Position numbers and translations under genes: made by a program. Source: Chara braunii (Eukaryota; Streptophyta; Charophyceae; Charales; Characeae). From it: a stretch of DNA of 21,578 bases. Positions 18,331 through 21,578 of this stretch are shown here, piece by piece. Under the pieces are notes generated by a model, which did no database searches, was not told where the DNA came from, and saw only the letters and a program-made list of their open reading frames with translations. The stretch spans positions 720,533-742,110 of the forward strand of contig BFEA01000249.1 of the NCBI GenBank assembly GCA_003427395.1, in the 5' to 3' direction. Each line of letters opens with the position of its first letter. The first letter of the stretch is position 1.

Positions 18331-18880
18331 CAAATGGACAAATAGTGTTGCGCATTGCGGTCCCGGTGGAAGGGAAAGGAAGTCATTCAAAATCCTCGGG
18401 TGACAACGGGTCTACGCCGAACTCGCGTGCCAAATCCCTTGAAGAACCACTTGAAGACGATGAAATGGCGCCACTTCCGGATAAAGATGAAACCGTGCAC
18501 ACACCTTGTCCTTGAGCTAGATTACCCAGTGACGGAACGAGCCGGGCAGCTTAGTTCTCGTAAGAATAGAGAAGAGGACTTTAGACTTTCGCTTGTGCCA
18601 CAAAACTAAGGGACGTCGCTCGCGAACCGGTTCCGAAGACGTTGAGAGTGCAGCCGTATCACGCCCGACTGTGCTCACTTTCCCGGAAGGGACTTTCCCA
18701 TGGCTTTTGTGGGACAGCCTGCGGTGTCGTGTGCATCACTGTTGCACCACAAACAATATCGGTACCTCGTACAAATCTTGTGAGATGCCGTAATTGAGCC
18801 AAGGTTTTGGGCTGTTGTGCCGGGCCCGGGGGATGAACTGGTGCTTGTCTTTGATTTGCCGCATTCTCGACCTTTGGCTG
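18331..18880 (-). pseudogene. Element B Gag C-terminal part with zinc knuckle
   Basis: CLWCNSDAHDTAGC is a perfect C-x2-C-x4-H-x4-C zinc knuckle (about 18755-18710), the nucleocapsid signature. Upstream, two frames are open as far as 18880 and both are rich in Pro, Gln, Ser and Thr, so the reading frame there is unclear. Downstream a frameshift joins a Ser/Arg/Lys-rich tail. The sequence ends at 18880, where element C begins. The capsid part of Gag must lie beyond the far end of C, outside the window. Confidence 0.78.
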
Positions 18881-19866
18881 TGTAACAAGGCGGAGACAGG
18901 GCAGCGAGGCTGGGAGAGGGAGGGAGAGTGAGAGCACACAAACACACACACTCAACTCGACGCGGACTCGACACTACTCGACGAACGCAGTCACAAAGTG
19001 GCAAAGTCGTAAAGTCGCAGTCTTGGATTCACAATATCGAAGCATAGTCACACTGAACACAAGCAATGAGGCGGAAAACTGGTTTCCCGTATTGGGCTTG
19101 AGTCCGATCTTAAGTATCGGACTCAAGTTCAGTCCCGAGGGCAGGGCAGCGAGGCTGGGAGAGGGAGGGAGAGTGAGAGTAAACACACACTCACTCAACT
19201 CGACGCAGACTCGAAACTACTCGACGGACGCAGGCACAAAGTGGCAAAGTGGCAAAGTCGCAAAGTCGCATTCTTGGATTCCTGAACACAATGTCGAAGC
19301 ATAGTCATACTGAACACAATGTCGAAGCATAGTCATTCCTGAACACTAAACACAAGCAATGAGGCGGAAAACTGGTTTCGCGTATTGGGCTTGAGTCCGG
19401 TCTTAAGTACCGGACTCAAGTTCAGTCCCGAGGGCAGAAGTGCAAATTGCCTCAGTGCTGAACTGAAAATCGAAGGTCTGAGTTTGGCACAAAGTGGCAA
19501 AGTCGCAAAGTCGCAGCCTTCCTGAACACAATGTCGAAGTACAGTCACACTGAACTCGAGCAATGAGGCGGAAAACTGGTTTCCCGTATTGGGCTTGAGT
19601 CCGGTCTTAAGTACCGGACTCATGTTCAGTCCCGAGGGCAGAAGTGCAAATTGCCTCAGGGCTAAACTGAAAATCGAAGGTCTGAGTCTGGGCTCCAGAA
19701 TGCCGGATGGCGCCAAGTATCGAAATCCGAAAGTGCCAAAAGAGGAATTTGAGAATGGGCGCCAACTGCAGAGGGCGGCCTGAGAACAAAGACCCAAAAA
19801 TGAAATAGCAGTCTGGCGGGTGGTAACTCGCGGACCAGGAATCGAGCCCTGGCTGAGTCCGTAACA
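18881..19866 (-). repeat. 3' LTR of element C
   Basis: Minus-strand start TGTTACGGACTCAG follows a purine-rich tract, and the minus-strand end is CCTTGTTACA. Both ends obey TG...CA and share TGT/ACA. At 986 bp it is long but within the Ty3 range. About 80% of it is the higher-order tandem repeat listed next. Only one LTR is visible, so the boundaries are inferred. Confidence 0.62.
18891..19690. repeat. Higher-order tandem repeat with three copies of a 12-bp-stem hairpin
   Basis: Units are built from the same blocks in the same order: GCAGCGAGGCTGGGAGAGGGAGG, ACTCAACTCGACGC, CACAAAGTGGCAAAGTCG, a GTCGAAGCATAGTCA block, AATGAGGCGGAAAACTGG, then a hairpin. GCAGCGAGGC recurs at 18901 and 19146 (245 bp). 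The hairpins begin at 19097, 19390 and 19594 (spacings 293 and 204). The middle unit has an extra internal duplication at 19289-19337. The third unit replaces the GAGGGAGGG block with AGAAGTGCAAATTGCCTC, which the second also carries. Confidence 0.9.
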
Positions 19867-19881
19867 ATATCCCCTCGCTCT
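19867..19881 (-). promoter_or_regulatory. Purine-rich tract before the element C LTR
   Basis: The minus strand reads AGAGCGAGGGGATAT and then TGTTACGG. It is less pure than the tracts of A and B but correctly placed. Confidence 0.5.
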
Positions 19882-19951
19882 GGAAGGCAACGTCCCGACT
19901 GCCAAAGACCTGATGAACAAGGGCTGATCAACTGGCAGAAAAGGATAGGGG

Positions 19952-20290
19952 GAGTAATGCAAGTGACAGGGTTATCTTATTGATGTTCTACAAGTGTGGA
20001 GGTACCAATGTTCAGGTAAGAGGGTAGTTGGGGTGCTACAAGGTTGAAGTAACAGGTAACAGGGCAATACTATTGATGTTCTACGGGGATGAGGGAATCA
20101 ATGATCAAGTAACAGGGTAATCCTATTGAGGTTCTACAAGTGCGAGGGTAGCAATGTTTAGGTAACAGGGTAATCCTATTGAAGTTCTACAAGGTTGAGG
20201 GTAGCAATGTTCAAGTAACAAGGTGATCCTATTGAGGTTCTGCAAGTAACGGGGCAGTCCTATTGATGTTCTACAAGGTTATAGGTTGTC
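19952..20290. repeat. About 53-bp minisatellite in the 3' region of element C
   Basis: The core GTAACAGGGTAATCCTATTGAGGTTCTACAAG, or variants of it, recurs at about 19952, 20048, 20107, 20160, 20213 and 20245, with GAGGGTAGCAATGTT closing the complete units. Spacing is about 53 bp for complete units; several copies are shortened. Confidence 0.85.
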
Positions 20291-20992
20291 AGGTTTGAGA
20301 AAAAGAAAAAGAAAAATAGTCTGATCAATGCTCAAGGGCTGGTGTGTCTGAGGAATCCAGGGAAAACAAAGTCTCAGGTCTGTAACAAAGTGTCAAAATG
20401 CGAAAATTGTCTCGAAGAAGGTCTTGATCAGATCTAGGACAGGTGAGAGAACTGATCTTCAGCAGCTGCAACAGGTAGTTTGTCGAATGTCCAAGCTGCG
20501 GGAAAGCGAAGTAGGAGTACAAGTGTCCAAGTCCAAGTGTTGGAGTGTGTCCGGTTCATGAACTGGAAGGAGGTCCGATCCAGTAGCAACGAAATCGCAA
20601 ACTGATGCAAAGGTCCAGATCACATGTCGCTTCTCAGTAAGTCCGCGAGTCCAGATGCCGGTCAAGGAAACAGCGTGGTGGCCAAACCAGCTGCATTATC
20701 TTCATGATCATGAGGCAGCAGGCTATCGTCCTCGTGCGCTTGCCATTGGATCGTTTATCATCAGCGTCACGTATGTCCACAACGATTGGTCAAGAGAGAC
20801 AAAGAGTGTGGTAGAGGACAAATGGGAAGGAGTTAGGGTGAGGCAAGGGTTGACCAGACAGGAAGGACTTAGGTTGAGTCAAGGGTGGATCAGATAGTGA
20901 GAGATCAACATAAAGGGTAGGGGTTAGGCTGGGTTCAAGTGTGGTGTGTGTAGAGTAGGTATGTACAGGTCAAGGCATAGGCAAGTAGATAG
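20291..20992. other. 3' untranslated part of element C
   Basis: About 700 bp between the minisatellite and the chromodomain stop. It has AG-rich runs (GAAAAAGAAAAAG near 20297) and GGGTTAGGCT-type motifs near 20890-20930. Nothing I can name as a gene or RNA. Confidence 0.5.
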
Positions 20993-21578
20993 CTATGAGA
21001 TAGCGTGGGTACGGTCATAGGCACGAACGAGTTTCATGGTGTTCTTTAGATTTGCAAGGGGTTCCCATGTTGATTCTTCGTCTTGGTATCCAGTTCATTT
21101 TACTTCGTATTCTGTGATAGGCTCGGAGTGGTTGGATACTTGAGTTGTTCTATGGTCGATGATTGACTCCACAAAGAATTCAGGACCGGTGGGAAGCATG
21201 ATAGGTGCTGGACGAGGATGAGGGCGATCAGAGAACTGAGGAGGTGATTCATGAAATTCTTTCAAGTATTCTACATGGAAGACAGGATGAATGCGGTTCA
21301 TTAGGAGGGAGTTGGAGCTTGTAATTTACAGCGGTTGTTTTTTCAATGATGGGGAATGGACCGAGCCACTTGTTCGAGAGTTTCTTGGACAAGCCTTGTT
21401 CGGGATCAAAGCGTTTCGCGGAGAGCCAGACTTCGTCCCCAACAAGGAAAGTGACGTCACAACGATGTTTGTTCGTTTGCTTGGTTTGTTGTTCCCGAGT
21501 TCGTTGAACAAATTCGGTGGTTTTCTTAAAGTAAACAAGTGGACGCGCCGCAGCCACGCTGCGGCAGAGGAGAGGGAC
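20993..21578 (-). pseudogene. Element C integrase C-terminus and chromodomain (partial)
   Basis: Enters from the right edge. One frame has the linker KKTTEFVQRTREQQTKQ, then GDEVWLSAKRFDPEQG and LSNKWLGPFPIIEK followed by NYKLQLPP, the integrase C-terminal SH3-like fold. A one-base shift near 21298-21303 moves into the frame IHPVFHVEYLKEF and then the chromodomain, FFVESIIDHRTTQ and EYEVK. The next codon, 21095-21097, is TGA exactly where the invariant Trp of the chromodomain belongs. The frame then continues TGYQDEESTWEPLANLKNT to a natural-looking TAG at 20993-20995. Apart from these two lesions the segment is well preserved. The rest of Pol lies outside the window. Confidence 0.9.

Larger units (their letters stand above)
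13569..18880 (-). mobile_element. Element B: decayed chromovirus-type element with two insertions
   Basis: Minus-strand Ty3/gypsy copy. From right to left it has the Gag zinc knuckle, protease, RT, RNase H, integrase, chromodomain remnant, polypurine tract and 3' LTR. The integrase tail at 15242-15500 and the piece at 14213-14503 read as consecutive parts of one protein (LLVKAQD and LLWVSA on the right, SRKLLPK and FVIQIPAHF on the left). I therefore treat them as one element split by 14504-15241, which carries the trnY and a small DNA transposon. The 5' LTR and the Gag N-terminus are absent because element C begins at 18881. Frameshifts are frequent, with stops at 17339 (TAG), 15697 (TGA), 15598 (TAG) and 14456 (TGA), so B looks older than A. 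Confidence 0.78.
18881..21578 (-). mobile_element. Element C: chromovirus 3' part, inserted in the Gag of element B
   Basis: Reading leftwards from the right edge there is the integrase C-terminus, a chromodomain, a 1.1-kb 3' untranslated region with a minisatellite, a purine tract and a 986-bp LTR. The LTR reads TGTTACGG at its start (19866) and CTTGTTACA at its end (18881). The left boundary coincides with the place where the Gag of B becomes unreadable. Same-orientation nesting is clear. The 5' half of C and the matching target-site duplication are outside the window. It has one frameshift and one TGA in the visible coding part, so it may be younger than A and B. Confidence 0.72.

Noticed and set aside
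2416-18880. UAG decoded as glutamine throughout
   Set aside because: The elements also carry frameshifts, TGA stops and damaged active sites, so ordinary decay explains the stops. Kept only as an alternative.

Overview
The window looks like nuclear DNA of a green plant or streptophyte alga. It is built almost entirely from decayed, nested Ty3/gypsy (Metaviridae, chromovirus-type) LTR retrotransposons, microsatellites and minisatellites. I see no intact host gene. My best guess for the host is a charophyte alga such as Chara, because the Gag and Pol style and the mitochondrial-type trnY fit that group. This is recollection and inference, not proof.

All recognisable retroelement coding runs on the minus strand. 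From left to right: (1) 1-2415 is non-coding and rich in tandem repeats (41-bp and 83-bp units). Its right edge looks like the 5' end of an LTR (element F) that cuts into an integrase gene. (2) 2416-3512 is a fragment of element D (RNase H plus the first two thirds of integrase). (3) 3523-12371 is element A, the most complete copy: 3' LTR 3523-4352, polypurine tract, chromodomain-integrase-RNase H-RT-protease-Gag read right to left, a long leader with a 291-bp tandem duplication, and a 5' LTR that is about 93% identical to the 3' LTR by hand count. The 5' LTR runs into a one-base N with a 104-bp duplication around it, which is probably an unmerged contig overlap. (4) 12478-13568 holds (CT)n, (CA)n and (CG)n tracts and a long imperfect hairpin. 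(5) 13569-18880 is element B: 3' LTR, G8 polypurine tract, chromodomain remnant, integrase, RNase H, RT, protease and a Gag zinc knuckle. It is split in its integrase tail by about 740 bp that carries a mitochondrial-type tRNA-Tyr(GUA) and, inside that, a 405-bp non-autonomous DNA transposon with a perfect 8-bp target-site duplication. (6) 18881-21578 is element C, inserted in the Gag of B: a 986-bp LTR containing a higher-order tandem repeat with a conserved 12-bp-stem hairpin, a polypurine tract, a 1.1-kb 3' region with a 53-bp minisatellite, then a chromodomain and integrase C-terminus that leave the window.

Elements A to D, which carry recognisable coding, all have in-frame stops. These are almost all TAG where Gln is expected and TGA where Trp is expected, with no TAA seen at such sites. 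Every protease and RT active-site motif that can be read carries a missense change (DTC and YLYD in A, DRG and YLDG in B). The order of events that best fits is: B and D inserted first, A went into D, C and the trnY segment went into B, and the small DNA transposon went into the trnY segment.
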